64,000 nucleotides of DNA, taken from contig CM069612.1 in assembly GCA_035771175.1 (NCBI GenBank), positions 31,127,741 to 31,191,740 of the forward strand. Direction: 5' to 3'. A program made the translations under genes and the position numbers. Below, one piece after another: positions 47,242 to 61,000 of this stretch. The notes beneath the pieces are model-generated. The model was not told where the DNA came from and searched no databases. It saw only the letters and a program-made list of their open reading frames with translations. The number at the start of each line of letters is the position of its first letter. The stretch's first letter is position 1. The stretch comes from Paratinospora sagittata. Taxonomy: Eukaryota; Streptophyta; Magnoliopsida; Ranunculales; Menispermaceae.

Positions 47242-50200
47242 ACCCCATCTATAACCATGGTTAACTTTCCTCCTAACCATGGTCAACACTCCACTTCTTT
47301 AATAAATGCCTGCTGCTTTTTTTGGTCCTGACTTCTGCTTCGACGCAGTAACTATATTTGTTTTTACAGCGCGTGCATCTATATATACACGCGCGCGCGC
47401 GTATTATCAAATTTACTCTTTATGTTTGGCTATACATTTAAGCATAAAATCATTATATTAGATAGAATATTTTGACTTATAAATATGACTTGTACACAAT
47501 TTAATTAGAGAAAACTAAGGTTAAAAAATTATTTCTAAAGTTAACCCACTAAACATGTTTAATTGTCTCTGCTAGAAAGGGGTATTTATCATTGAAATTT
47601 TACCTATATTAATTAGTATAAGGCACTGTATAATGCCCTTTAAAATTAACCTAAAATTGGTTGAGATCTAACCTAAAATTAACAAATAGACTTTACTACT
47701 TACAAAATTAAAATATGAAATCATTAATGTCGTCACTTGCAGATATATGTCTTTATATAAAAGTAGTTGGCCGACATGTGCCATATGTTTTCTTAAGGAC
47801 CTTCGAAACTATATGCATGTCTTTTTTATTTTATAAGAAGGTTATCAATGGAATACGCAGACATATATCATTTAAATCGTATTTAAAATGACTGTCAACG
47901 TGCCATCTTTAATTACTTGTTTTTTCAACATCACTTATCTAATCAAGAAAGCTATAGTGTTTTTGTGTCTTTACATGCATGCAGCTCATGTCATCATCAT
48001 GATCCCATACCCAGCTGCTGCTCCTCATTATTTGCTCCAAGAGAGAGAGAGAGAGAGAGAGAGACACGGGAAGCACTTGAAGAATTAACAATGTGTGTGG
48101 CCCAAATTATCAATTGCTTGCCCTAGGCGTTGCTCGGATTCGTATACGTGGCCTATTGTGACGGGCGCAAAGAAGGTATTTGTTGAAATGTCAGGGATAA
48201 GAACCACTGCAAGTTTGGCTGATTCTCTCCACATGTCCAGCAAGCAAAACCGGCCCTGTGTAACCCTGCCTAATGTGTGACTGAGATATACACGACATGG
48301 AAGTCACGTCCTTCTCAGTCTCTTCTCTTTTCGAATCCTGCTTTGCTTCGTTACACACATGTTGAGATTCTCTTTTTTTTTTTTTTTTTCTTATAATAAA
48401 TCTCTTGTGGGAATATATATATATATATATATATGAATGTAAGAATGTAGAGATATGGGGATAACGACTAGTAATTAACTGAGTCAAGTGTACTTTTTTG
48501 GGTTAGATTCTCAAGTGAGTCTTGCTGCACCATCTTTGAAATTAATATAACAAAACTGTGACAGAAGGGGGCCGGTTCACTTTGCAAGAAAAATCTTTTG
48601 GCTAGGTTCAATCATTTCTACTATTCAATGGACCACGGCCACCTCATGCACCGTCTTGTATTTATATAGTGAGAGGTCAGTAATTAACAAGAGGACTTCT
48701 CATCAAGTCAGGTCATCTATCTTAGTACGACTCTTATCTTAATACGCTAATTAACTACTGAACTATTAGAGGTATGCTAATGATCTAAAAAACATATTCA
48801 AAATAATACCTAAGAAAGATGCCAAGATTTAGAGAAAAAGGAATAGAAACGGAAAGTACAAATAACTCGCCATGTCAAAATTATAATAATATAGGTGCGA
48901 CGTGACAATTCAGAGAACCGGACAAGAAGGTATCAAGTGAACAAGAAATGATTAAGAAGAAAGGGACATTAGCAAATCATATTACACGGTGGAAGCAACC
49001 CAATGAGGTGTCGCGTTGTTTCGATTTGTCAAGGTTTTCGGTTGCTTTGAAATGTCCACGATTGAGATTTATATATTTTTGGTAAACATCACTAGCTTAA
49101 GGTGAACCAATCTAAGTTACTTTGATTATTAAGTTGAAAAACAAAGTCAATATCATTAAGTGGTAAATTAATAGAAAATATCTGAGCTAGTAGCTTCAAG
49201 ATCGAAAATAAAAATGATATATGTATGTATACATGCAGGCTCCTACTTGTGATTGTAGGTCCTACCATTTGGCCGTTTCTCCCTTATTAAGAGTCATTTC
49301 AGCTTCTCAATTGGGACATAACTATTAATATCTCGCATAATATGTAACCCCACTTTATGACAAGTGGCAGAAGACCACACCAAAGTTGTGGCACTTCATC
49401 CTGTACGTTGACATCTGTGTGTACAAAGCACTGATTAGTGGCGAAGATCACGTACCCCTCCATCTTTCTATTTCCATGCTATATATATATATATACAAAC
49501 TATTGTCCGAATCACCGATAAGAAATTGATTCGCTAGTTCGAATAACGAATTATGAGATATGATTAAAAGACTCATCATGAATTCGAGTTCACCTTCATT
49601 CATTTTTATTGAAAAAGGTGACATTGTCCCTGTGACATCTACAGAATATCAAAAAAATAGTACCAAAAAAAAATCTATTGTCCAAATTCTTTTAAATATA
49701 TATTTTATAATCTTTAATTAAAAAATATATTTATGAAAAGATGAATATATATTCAATTTAATTAATTTTTTTTCTTAATTACATAAGTCGCCTATATAAA
49801 GCTTTGAAGAATGGATGGTTAATAACATCATAGCAAACAATTGTTGATTAGGTAAAATTAATTAAAATAAACATTAAGCGCATTTATCATTACTATTTAT
49901 TTGCCTTTAAATGGAATACGCTGATTGCAATTAATCAAAATGAATGAACCAATTCATCTTTATTAGATTTTCTTTGAGATAACCAGTAAATTTAAATTCA
50001 AGGTAGGTTTGGCTGTAAATCTTCTTAAAAATCCATTAATTTTTTACATTGATAGATAAATATTTAATACATTTATTTAAAATTATTCCAGATTTGATGA
50101 AAATAAAAGAGATTCATTAAAAGGGGCTAAGTAATTTAATTAAAGAACCATTACATTTTTATTAGAATATTGAAGTATTTTTGAAACAAGGAAAAAAAAA

Positions 50201-50281
50201 TGTGAATCTAGCAAGTAGCAAGGTATTGATATGACTATTTGCTCTATTAATATTGTTTTAAAGTATAATTAGATTAAAATC
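47242..50281. other. Intergenic DNA, no gene seen
   Basis: It is AT-rich, with a CG dinucleotide run (about 47389-47401), a GA run (about 48041-48064) and an AT run (about 48413-48434). Short open frames near 47888-48280 run through the GA repeat and have no recognisable family. Confidence 0.5.
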
Positions 50282-50950
50282 AAAGATGAGGGGCACTCCA
50301 GAGATCGGCGGATGTGTGCATTGTGGCTATTTGTGATGGGTGGCGTGGCAACTATTGCAGCGATGCGGCCCATGCCTTTACGGCTCTGCTGTCGGGCTTT
50401 GTCGCATTGTTCCTTATTGGCAGAAGAAGAGTTTGAGAGTTATTGAGAGTGAGGCACAAGACTCCTCTGGTGCGTTGAACCGTGACTAACAAGAGGGACC
50501 GTATAAGGTACCACATGGCGTTCACGTGGTTATCCATCCTTTACCGTACACGTGTTAAGATACAATTCGAAGATTCTGGAGACCACACATGCCACAGAGC
50601 TCACAATGATGCTGGCTTCCCGCTTTTCCTGTCACTTGTGTCACACTCTTCAGCAGCGATCGCGGTACAATCCAAATTTTCATATGTTAACGGCCTCCTC
50701 ATTCCAGCTTCTGCCACGTGGTTTTGCAGTGTTTTTCATACTCCCAGTGCACGACTCCCTTGTACGCCATGCTCTTCGTTGTTTTACACGTGTCCTTTCA
50801 TTGACTTCAGTACCAAGTGTTAGAATTTCAGAGGCCGGCCCCTCCAAATGATTTTGTATTGTATTCAGGAAGAAGATTACAAAGGCACGTGTCGTAAATT
50901 CGAAGGTCCAATTAGTTTGAGTAGCTGAACCCAAACAAAGCTGTGATCAA
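50282..50950. promoter_or_regulatory. GC-richer island with five CACGTG G-boxes
   Basis: CACGTG occurs at 50523-50528, 50549-50554, 50715-50720, 50787-50792 and 50886-50891. The last two read ACACGTGTC and GCACGTGTC, which are ABA-response elements (ACGTGTC). bZIP (ABF/ABI5), bHLH (PIF) and related factors bind such sites. Chance would give about one CACGTG per 4 kb. The segment is visibly richer in G and C than its flanks. I cannot assign a gene: short frames on both strands have no homology, and the nearest annotated gene (+) begins transcription near 52.5 kb. Confidence 0.6.
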
Positions 50951-52500
50951 TAACGTCGGAGATCGTACAATTAACAACTGTAACGTCAGAGAAAATGTAT
51001 TTTTTTGCCATTTATTTGTTAAATAAATGTGCTTTAACTATTAGAGATACATACTAAATGTTGGACTATATACCAAGTGCAAGATAGGTTAGTCATGTTA
51101 TTCTTACTGAGTAAAACTTAACACATGTCAGGTTAATATACTGACTTATTTTAGAAGATTTACCTAATTATGTACATAATCCGAGCCCATAGTTAGCCCT
51201 ACCGCACAGATTATTCACAATATTTTTCAAGTTGACATATTATATCATAGATTATCGACCACCATCTACTAATCTTCTTACAAACTATGTATTTGATATC
51301 AAGCAGATAGAATGAGAGACTACAAATTAATATACCGACATATAGATATCTCCGACTCTGAAACGACGTAACGCTCGATCAAGTAGGGATAAAGCATGAT
51401 CTACTGCGATAAGTTCAGAATTTGCTCATAATTCGATTCTGATAAGGTCTGAAACTCTATTAGTTCGAGTAAAAGACTGATAAGTCATCCTAATCCTGCA
51501 AAGATCGTATCAAATCTTCTTAGTTTGACTAGAAATCAAACATGCTCTCCCAACAGGATTTGAATATCTGATTCTACAATAACACTACTACAAGGTCAAA
51601 GACTCAAGCTCGCTCTATAAAAAAATCACAACTCTTAAGGGGAGGTAAACAACTCTAAGCCATTTTCTACTTAGTTCAGCACTACTAACTCTACGGAGCT
51701 CTGAACTAACTTAGACATCAAAAGGTCTTTGACCGATACCACACCGGTATTCCTTACAATATTTGTATTCTCTTGTTTTCTCTCTCTCAAATAATTGACC
51801 TTCGGTGATTTTTCCACCACTCCGATGAGTTTCAGATCATCATATTCTCTCTATCTCATCATTTATTGGTGTTGGTCAAATATTACACCATCACTAAATT
51901 TGTAAGATCATTAAAAAGTGAAATCTACTAAATTTGGTCTCATTGATTCACCTCCTTATTTTAAGAACACTTCTAATTTAATTAAGGTAGCTCTTAATTT
52001 AGGAATACTTCTATTTCTAATAATTTTGTAGATATCTTAAAGCAAAAAAGAAAGATACACAAGCTGCATATGTTTACAATTACATGTATAATAAAAGGAA
52101 AGAAAAATAATATCTATGTCCTCTATTTATTAGTTATAACTTTTAAGTGGAAAGGTTTCTATTTCTAACCCTTATCATTTTTTTATTGTTTTAAGAAAAC
52201 ATTAAGCTTGTGTCTATTATGACACGTGGCATGTGTGATCTGAATGTTCACTCTCTACTTATTGGCATGGGATGATATCACGTTTTCATGCACGTTTAAC
52301 TCCATGTACATTTAGCTTCTTTTGTTTTTGTTTTTTTGTAATGTGTTACGCTGCAAACTTTTGATCCGAGTAGTGGGTTTCATGAGTTAAATTCAAACTT
52401 GGGCTTTCTCTTTGTTTTAGGCCTTATAAGGCCTCTCCACCTAACAGGCTTCAATGAATTGGGCCCAATCAAATTATATTGTGCTCATATTAGTCGACTT
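50951..52500. other. Intergenic DNA with a possible LTR remnant
   Basis: At about 51600-51800 there is CTCTATAAAAAAATCACAAC, then CTGAACTAACTTAGACATCA and AAAGGTCTTTGACCGATACC. In my experience this layout (TATA, then 'ACTTAGGCATCGGAGGGTCTTTG'-like sequence) marks the R/U5 part of some plant gypsy LTRs. I see no internal region or second LTR, so a solo or decayed LTR is possible. No protein gene is seen. Confidence 0.35.
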
Positions 52501-52516
52501 CGGCGACTTCGAATCG

Positions 52517-52524
52517 TATTTAAA
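52517..52524 (+). promoter_or_regulatory. TATA-like box of the glycine-rich protein gene
   Basis: TATTTAAA lies about 30 bases before a CTTTT-rich leader. A first, non-coding exon probably runs from about 52550 to 52804, where CCG|GTGAGT is a good donor. The exon carrying the ATG begins at 53421 after AACAG, so a leader intron of 616 bases is likely. Confidence 0.55.
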
Positions 52525-53447
52525 GGGCGGTTCCAAATGTTTGTATCTTTTCTTTTCTTTTCTTTTCTTTTTTCTTTCGTCTCTTCCGCTGCGAGAGATC
52601 ATAATTTTTCAAGCTCTCTCTCTGTTTCGATCGCGCTTCCGCTCGAGAGTTGCAGAGCTCGGAAGGAGATTTCACTATTGCAAGAAAGGAGCTTCGTACT
52701 TTTCTTTCTTTTCTAATCGTCAAGAGCGCGCGAGGCGATCGGAGCAACGTGTTATTGGCGGTTTCGAGTTCTCTGAAGTTTTTGTAACCTAACATCGGAT
52801 TCCGGTGAGTTCTTTTGCTTCTCTTTTATCTTTAATTCAAATCTTCCTTAAAATATGATTTAATTTCTGGACTATTACGAAAGTTCTGAAATATAGAGAA
52901 CGTTTATTAGCTTTTGGAATGCTATGAAAGTTAATCAAAAATTTGTGTGTTTGTGGAATCCGATTTAATTTCTGGTATGGTGCCTGGCTGATTTCTCAAT
53001 GTTTTTTTCATTTGGTAGTTATAGGAAAATATGATTTAGTTATGAAATTAGTATTGATTTTGTTTTTTTTTTTGGCTTTTTGTGTGTATTTTGCATGAGA
53101 ATTTACGTGCATTTGTGATGTATGAGATTAAAGTTCTAGAAATGAATAACATATTTATTTATTTTTATTTAAGGATAAAGTTGAAAATATGAAAGGCCTT
53201 AATGGCTTGTTGGTTGATAAAAACTCTACATGTTATCGTATATAAACTCACATATTTTTATCTCTGTAATTTTATATATGTTTAATTTATATGCCTCCAA
53301 TGTCGTTCCGTTTCTGCTAATAAATGCATTACTGAGTGTAATCCTGTGGCTTTTTTTTTCACAACTCGTTTTATGAACAATTTAATTGATCAATATTTTT
53401 TATGATTATCATATGAACAGATCGGTGAACTTGTTTGGGGTTGCATT

Positions 53448-55734
53448 ATGCCTCCAGTGACAGCCAAGCAGGGCTTGCGTCCTCTGCCTGTGTTGCCCAA
53501 AGATGTTAGAAGATCCCCAGGTACATGAAGAATACTTTTCTCCCTTTCTTTGTACTGAATACTTTCTTCCCAACTCAAATCAACCTTTTATCACCTTTGT
53601 TTCTTCTTCTTCATCTTCTTGTTTTCATACTGTAAATGTAACACATTTATGTAATTGATGAAAAGATTAAGTGAAAAAATAAGAACCAAGCATCCATGGA
53701 ACTTTCCTAATGAATACCTTTGGTGATACCAATGTTGACTTAATTGATGTGTCATGTAAAGCAAAATGAGCAGAGGTCACTGTCTTAATGGAAAGAAGAA
53801 GATCTGACGAGAAGCAAATTTATGTAACACGTGCCATTGGTAGGACAGGCTTCCATTTAAGAAATATTGAGTCAAGATGATGACATTAGGCAGAAATACT
53901 TTAGCTGGTGACATGAAATATAATACTAGCTTATGTAGGGGATGAATTCAAAACAAGTTGAATAATGTTGGAACTAATATACCGTGTCAGTACTGAAAAG
54001 GTGCAATTTGGTGTAATATGGAAGTTCTGAAAAAGTAAGAAAAAAAAAAAAGCTGAGGAGCCTATGTACTTAGGTGTGTGACAGGTAGTAAGTAGGAAGA
54101 CACTTCCATGTTTTTATCACATTCCAAGACTCTTAAGTTCTCAACATCAACATGGATATTTAATTATTTATTATGAAAATTCTCATTAATTCTTTCAAGT
54201 GAGCAATTTATATATGATATAATCAACTAACATGAGAATTTTTGCTGGCTTGACTCTTGAGCATTTTTTTTTCCTTAAATTTTGTTAAGGAAGCTTTGTT
54301 TTGTGAATTTCTGCTCAACTGTGCCATTTAATCTACACAGGCAATGTAAGATATCCATATAAAGGCAACAGTTGGCTCTGTGGATCCTATCGGACAAGTC
54401 ACAGCATAAGTTCCCAATCATTTCAGAGCAGAATCATAGCACATGCTAGTCATGCTGGGCTTAATAGGTCTGTACTGCCCCAGTCAAACCTTCCATTACA
54501 TCCACTTCAGAGCAGAAAACCAACTGGCAATGCTCCTCGGTTGTTGTCATCTGCAGTATTAAGTGCTTCCTCTGTAAGTTACCCGCTCCCCCTCTTTTCT
54601 CTCCAAATCTTTTTGTCCTTAATTCTCAACATTAAAAAGTCCAACTGTACAATTGCTTTTCTTTTGAACGGGTGTGACCAATTTTAATACTGAGTTAACT
54701 TAATGAAAGAGGAAACTCGTTTTTGTTTGCTTGTATGACAAATAGGCAAAATAGTGGTTATATAGTTTGATTTAATCTTTGCCAACATCTGGCATACTGG
54801 AAAACATTTCCTTAAAAAAAATGCTTGATTTAAATACAACTTTTATTATACTTGATATTAATATATGAACAATTATGTTACCCCAGTGGTTAGTGATCCA
54901 ACCTTCGATGATCTGCCTGTTTGTCTCTAGTTTTCCTTTGGTGGGAATAGGACCAATGCTTTGCATCAATCTAATGAGGTTTATGAATACAGGGACTTTC
55001 TCAATATTTTATAAAAAACTCTCCTGTAAACATTTGTAAAGGATCCATGAGAATAGTGTGTGCAATTAATTGCACTAAAGAGATGCGAAGTATAGCTTTT
55101 TTTTTTTTTTTGGGCAAAGATGCAAAGTATAGCTGAAGTAGTATTTTTTGCCTAATTGGTCTGCTGAACTACTTTGTAGATACTCGTGCTATTAGTGTTA
55201 AAAGGACTTGAGATGCTAACTGTTTGTTTTTCCTTCACAGAAAGTAAGATGCAAAGCGACTCAAACCCAAACTGTGGAGCGAAAATCTTCAGCTGGCACT
55301 GCTTCTGCTCCAGGTAGTAGCCACATACCACCTTTAATGTAATTAGCAGGTGTTAGTGTGTACTGTACTGGTTTCTTTAGGATCAAATAAAGGAATCAGT
55401 ATGACTTCTATGACATAAAACCCTACTGAGATAAAATTTTCAATGGTGAATTTCAGGCAAGGAAAAGTTGCCAATGCTGGATGATGGAGGAGGGTCAGGA
55501 TTTCGGGGGAATGGATTCACCCCATATTATCGGGGAGATGATAGCGGTGGCAGTAGTGGTGGCGGTGGTGATGGTGGTGGATATTCTTTAGCTGGGGGTT
55601 TCCCGTGGGGTGACTTTTGGTTTTTCATGTTTCTTTTTCTTCTTCGCTTTGTGATGATGAATATAATGCAAGAGGGGCATTTCAGTTTAAAGAACAAATC
55701 TGGGAAGAAGAAACCAATTAGACGCTTCTTGTGA
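53448..55734 (+). CDS. Glycine-rich protein with one hydrophobic segment (possibly YELLOW LEAF 1-like)
   Basis: Four coding exons join in frame to 218 residues: 53448-53520, 54341-54573, 55241-55313 and 55457-55734. The N-terminal half is rich in Ser, basic and hydroxylated residues, like an organelle transit region, with VRCKATQTQT as a plausible mature start. PMLDDGGGSGF is followed by a Gly/Ser stretch, then a hydrophobic segment (DFWFFMFLFLLRFVMM, about 180-195) and a basic tail, KSGKKKPIRRFL. The layout recalls the chloroplast YELLOW LEAF 1 family, but I am not certain. Membrane attachment is inferred from the hydrophobic segment. Splice borders are all GT-AG. Confidence 0.8.
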
Positions 55735-57339
55735 AACCAACAGCAAGCATTGTGATCTCCATTGCTTGGTTCATGCATGCTGTTTTTTAGAAGAACAAGC
55801 AAGCCTGAAACTCAACAAGTCTTCATAGTGCCACTGAAAAATAGAAGAAAATGCTCCTGTTTTTCATTCTTTAGACAATATATGGTAATAAAATACAATT
55901 TTATTTTTGTATTTTTATTTTTGTTTTCTATTTTTGCCGTATCTTGTACTTCCTAAATGCTCCATAGGAGTATGTTCTATTTTGTTCCATGCAGAAGCAA
56001 TCGTTTTCTTAAAGCTATTGCAGTCTCTTTTCTGCCTTCAAATGCTGTTCAACTTATTTTCTTGAGCTCGATGAAGAGAGTCCTTCGTGATAAGTTAAAT
56101 GCTTGGCTCGACATAATTTGGAATGGAATTTGAAAAAGATCGTTTAAGCTGAAAATTTCCTGAAAAAATGTTGATTCAACGTTCTGCAAAGTAAGCGTTT
56201 TGACACCAACAATCTCACTCTTTTTGCCTGTATCTGTACCTGCATGTCTGCTAAGTATGATAAAGATATGAATGTTACAACTCTTGCGAAAGTTGCAAGC
56301 CATCGCACAAGGAAGATGGCAAGAAAAATGTTGGGTTCCAAAATCAAATCTTCACTGCTTTACACATGATATCCACATGCAATTAGAAACCAAACCGCAT
56401 GATACCAAAAAAATGAAATCCACCGAACAAATGCAAGATAAGCTGAACTGCTTGTTAAATAAAAAGTGTGCAAACTAGAGTTACCATGTGTAAGTAGCAA
56501 CATCATTATTTTTGCATCTAGAAAGATGGTAATGATACAAGAATTTGAGATTGAACAACGGCATTTACAGCACCAAAAACTGAACTAGAGTCCTGGAATA
56601 CATGATGTCTCAGACAGCAACCCATAATAACAGCCCCAGCAGCATCTTGGGTGTATGAACACACGAGAACTACGCGGCTTTTACAATATTTTCCTATATG
56701 TCCTACATAAACAAAACTCCATCCCTTGCTGTATATCATCACTACTATTTCTCTTTTAAGACATCAACAATAACGTACTGCACTTGGTTTGAAAAGAATA
56801 ATAAATATAAACATCTGGAAAACAAGGCTTGTGTTGCCTCACCTAGCAGCTGTGTTACACCTGACAACATTGTGGTTGAATTGCAGGCTGAACAAGGAGG
56901 AAAAGGATAGATAAAACGAAAGATAAACAAGTCTGGCAAAAGAAATGTACAGAAGGATTTATCATAGGTGGAATGTGCCCCATTCCTTTCCTGGAAATGG
57001 CTCCATATTTGATCTTGTCATCCAAAAAGAAGAGGATAAAACAGCAATTGTAGCACGAGCTGCACAAGGGTAAGAAGTTATTGGGGAAGAATCATCATCA
57101 TCTGATTTCACAATCCACTGGTCATTGTTCAAGGAGCACTAATTGCCTTAACATGAGATTTTCTCACTTCACTTTTGAAACCCTATTTTTTCCATGTACA
57201 TGCTTTATCTACAGATTAGGAGTGCATCGTCTGAAAACAATGACAAGGTTTGTCATTGCTTAAAGCATGGACCTATCCAGATCTCTGCAAATGTTTTGGA
57301 GTTTTTCAAATTCGTTACTGTTACTCTCAGAAAACACAC
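55735..57339. other. Convergent 3' flanks and intergenic DNA
   Basis: The plus-strand gene's 3' UTR probably ends after AATAAA near 55888. The COL9-like gene approaches on the minus strand from 57340. Open frames between them on both strands have no homology, and no RNA gene is seen. Confidence 0.5.
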
Positions 57340-58025
57340 TCAGTAGCTTCTAGTTTGGCACAGTGGGTCAAAATCAAAAGCCTCTCCAGCCTTAACAAAC
57401 CGGCCCTTGACACGCTTTCTTGAATCAGCTCTTGCCTTGCGAGAAGCGTACCTTATTTTCTTATCAAACCTGTTTGACAGGAAAAAGTTTCATTCGTTAA
57501 AGATACACCATAACTTCAAAAGAATACATGCATATCTATGTGAATGATGTATCCATATACTTACAGAATTAAATGGATAAAATGAAGAGTGTTTTGTGTG
57601 ACAAAAATTTATAACTAAAATTGAAGGAAAATTTTCATAAAATGGTCATGAAATTAGCATGCTTTGTGGAGTAGAATTATAAGCAGCTAAATATCAGCAG
57701 AGATGGAAACACGAGTTATGTGAGATGAGGATAAATGATAGCAACATCAAGAAGGGAGACAATGCAAGAAATAGGTATTAAATGGCAAGTTAAAGAACAA
57801 CATTGAGTTGGGTGAGAGCAAGCTTTGAACAGACCCTAATATGTCGGAATAGGACATTTTAGATCACGTATGCGCGTGCGTGTGTAAGGTGAATGTGTGT
57901 GTGTTCAGCCTTTGAAAGAACGGTGTGGAGGAGGTGGATTCATTTAGCCAACCCCATGAGTTTAGTTGAGTATATATATACACTAATGTGCATACATTCA
58001 CACTATATATAAATGTATATTAACT

Positions 58026-58078
<53 letters not shown>

Positions 58079-61000
58079 CATCCACTTCATGGGGAGGTCT
58101 CAGGTTCAAGTCTGTCTCCCCACCATTTGTTGGCCACCGGTACTATTGGGTTGTGTCCCGCCCCGTGGGATTAGTAGGCAGAGGGATCCCCAATACTCAT
58201 GATCTCAAAAAAAATAAAAGTAAATAAAATATTGAACAGCAAAATTCATATATGTATTCACATCCAAATTTAAATATTTGTCAAAATATGCATGAATCCT
58301 ATATTTGTCAAAATATCAGTCTACTTACTTGCGAGCCTTCTTCTTTTCTTTATAACGCATGACAGCATTATCCCTACTAGCCAATGAAAATGAGCTTTCA
58401 GGGCCTTGGGGACACCATGGAGGCTCACCCATGAGAAGGTTTGATGAAACAACAGAATCTTGGCAGTCTCCAGCGTTACTGTCTCCATTCATACCTGAAA
58501 ATGAAAGGGAAAGGCTGGAATGGACTTGCCTTGCAGAGTAACAAATGACTGGTTCAGTTTTAGCACTCATAACGGAATCTGCAGATATGGCATTGCTGCA
58601 AGCTGGCTGCATGGCTCTAACCTTTTCAGCAGGAGACCACTGAGAGAGAAAATATGTGTGACATATATGCCCCTTGCATTCAAAATATTCATAAAAGGAT
58701 GGAAATATATTTAGAAGTAGCAGCAAAGAAAAAAAAACCATCTTGCTATTATACCTAAAAGCTTTCAATAAATCAATATATATTTGACTGGGCCGCTGCA
58801 GCAAGCAAAATACATGCACAAGGATTTGCACAGTCAGAAAAATAAACAGGAACCACCATTTGATTGGTTTGAGTAGGAATTCATCAATGAAAGTCAATAC
58901 AATCTGTTAACCTATCAAACCTTGGTACCAGTTATCCCACGGGACAAGGGTCTGCACAAGAAAAGAAGGATGGGCACCAAGTCTATATTATAACTACTCA
59001 ATCTAACTCAACAAAGCCTTCTAAACAATTATTCAGCTCAGTGAATTTGATTGACCCAAACCATGAGTTAAAAGGGGACGAGAGAGGTTTCTAGATAGTA
59101 GATACCTCCCACATATCACATTTTAGCAAAACAATATAGAACAAGAAAAAAGCTGCATGGAAAAAATGTTTATGTCATGCGTGCAGGGAGATGCTAGTTT
59201 TGCATTATCCAAGAAGGAAAGCGGTGTTGTCAAGGTGTTATGCTGATTCCTAGATAATTCACCCTTCTTAGGTGACGTGCTGCCTAGGCATTTATAAGGC
59301 ATGGCCTAGGTGTTAAAAATTAAAGTAATTCTGATAATATACATAATAATTATGCATGTAATATTAAGTACTTTAAGGTTTTAAAATGTAAACAACTTAT
59401 ACATATCATAAGGAAAGTTCTTAAAATTTTATGAAGGATATTTCTGAACTTAAAACCTTAAAGATCGGTGAGGCCATCTTAAAATACTTCTCATTCTTTG
59501 TTAGTTGAGTAGTACTTTTTTAAAATAAAATGTGTCAATTTTGAAGATAAATGACTATAAATAGTTTTGATCTATCCATTTGTTAAAAAAAAAAAAAAAA
59601 AAGGAGAAAAAAAAGGAGAAAAAAAAGGAGATAAAAATGGAAGAAAAAGAACCTTTTATACCTTTTTAAAATGATTTGGAAATTTATAGCAGAATGCTTA
59701 AATGTTAAAAATTCAGATAACCCAGCTTGTTACCTAGAAAATTGTCTACGTAATTTAAGGTAAAATCGTAAAAATGCCTATGTGATGGCCCACTTGATGT
59801 CTGGGTGATGCCTCAACAAGATAGAAGTAGAGATAGAGATACAGAGAAAACATAATGGTTGCTTTCACAAGTAACAACATGAGTTTCATAGAAAAGACAG
59901 TGGAGTTCAGTTTTCAGCATTCGAGCACCCTAATTTTCATTTAACCTTCACTCGGTGATGTATATATTGAAAAAAAATGGGTTTAACACACACAATACAA
60001 ATGATCATCTTTCTTGGATTTCATTGCCTAGGGATGGGAGGGGAACTGAGAATAAATTTCTACACGCTACAAGAATATAAGATGGCAATCGAAGTATGTG
60101 GTCACTTAAAATTTAAAAATGCAAGAAAATGTGGTTTCTCATTGTCAAACATGTAACATAACACATCCCCCACTAGAAAATCAATCCATTATTGTTGTTT
60201 TAAAGATTTTATGCAATGGTTCCAAACATTTATTAGTTAGGTCTATAACCAAAAAATATTTTGGTGCAGTTAAATTTTGATGAAGCAATCCATTTCTCTA
60301 ATTAAATTTTTATGAAGATTTTTGAAAATGACAACACGACAAGTATCAAATCAGAGAAAAAAAAAATTGTACAGAAGAGATGGACAACAGATCCAGGATT
60401 GTACAACGGAAAAATGGTAATAGAAAATACCTCATTGGAACCAGCTGGAGCTGTGTTCTTCAATGTGAACAAGCTATCTATCCCACCATTCTCCATATCC
60501 AGTTGATGATTTTGAGATACGCCAAAAAGATCTTCATAGTTCTCCAAATATAAGTCGGCATCAGGCAAATTGAAATCCTCATAGAGATCATCTGTACATA
60601 GTCCAACATCTCTTGTTCCAGGAATGCAGAGCTGCAGATTGGATATGAACAATTCTCACATTGCTTAACGAATACAGGAAGTACAGAAAAACTTAACACA
60701 GAAATCCAAAAAATCTGTTTACTTAATCCAGTTTAGTATGTCAACTTCAAAAGTAAATACAGGATGTGATTACCAACAGATTCGAGAAGGTGCTCAACAC
60801 AGTGATCAGTTGCGGTCAAGCTGCATACTTCCCTAGTGGAGTTACCTCGTACAAGACAACATAAATTGTTTTCTTAAGGAAAATCATTCCCCATTTGCAA
60901 TGGTTAAGATCAATATCATAAGGCTAGATCTATGTCTAAGCTTCCCCATAGCCATCCTAGGCTGGATTATGGGCTGTTTGACCTTTGCAGCTACTCATTC

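Noticed and set aside
47389..47401. CG dinucleotide run as a functional Z-DNA element
   Set aside because: It is a short microsatellite; nothing else supports a function.
50352..50851. Open frames in the G-box island as small stress proteins
   Set aside because: They have no recognisable family, overlap on both strands, and are expected in GC-richer DNA.
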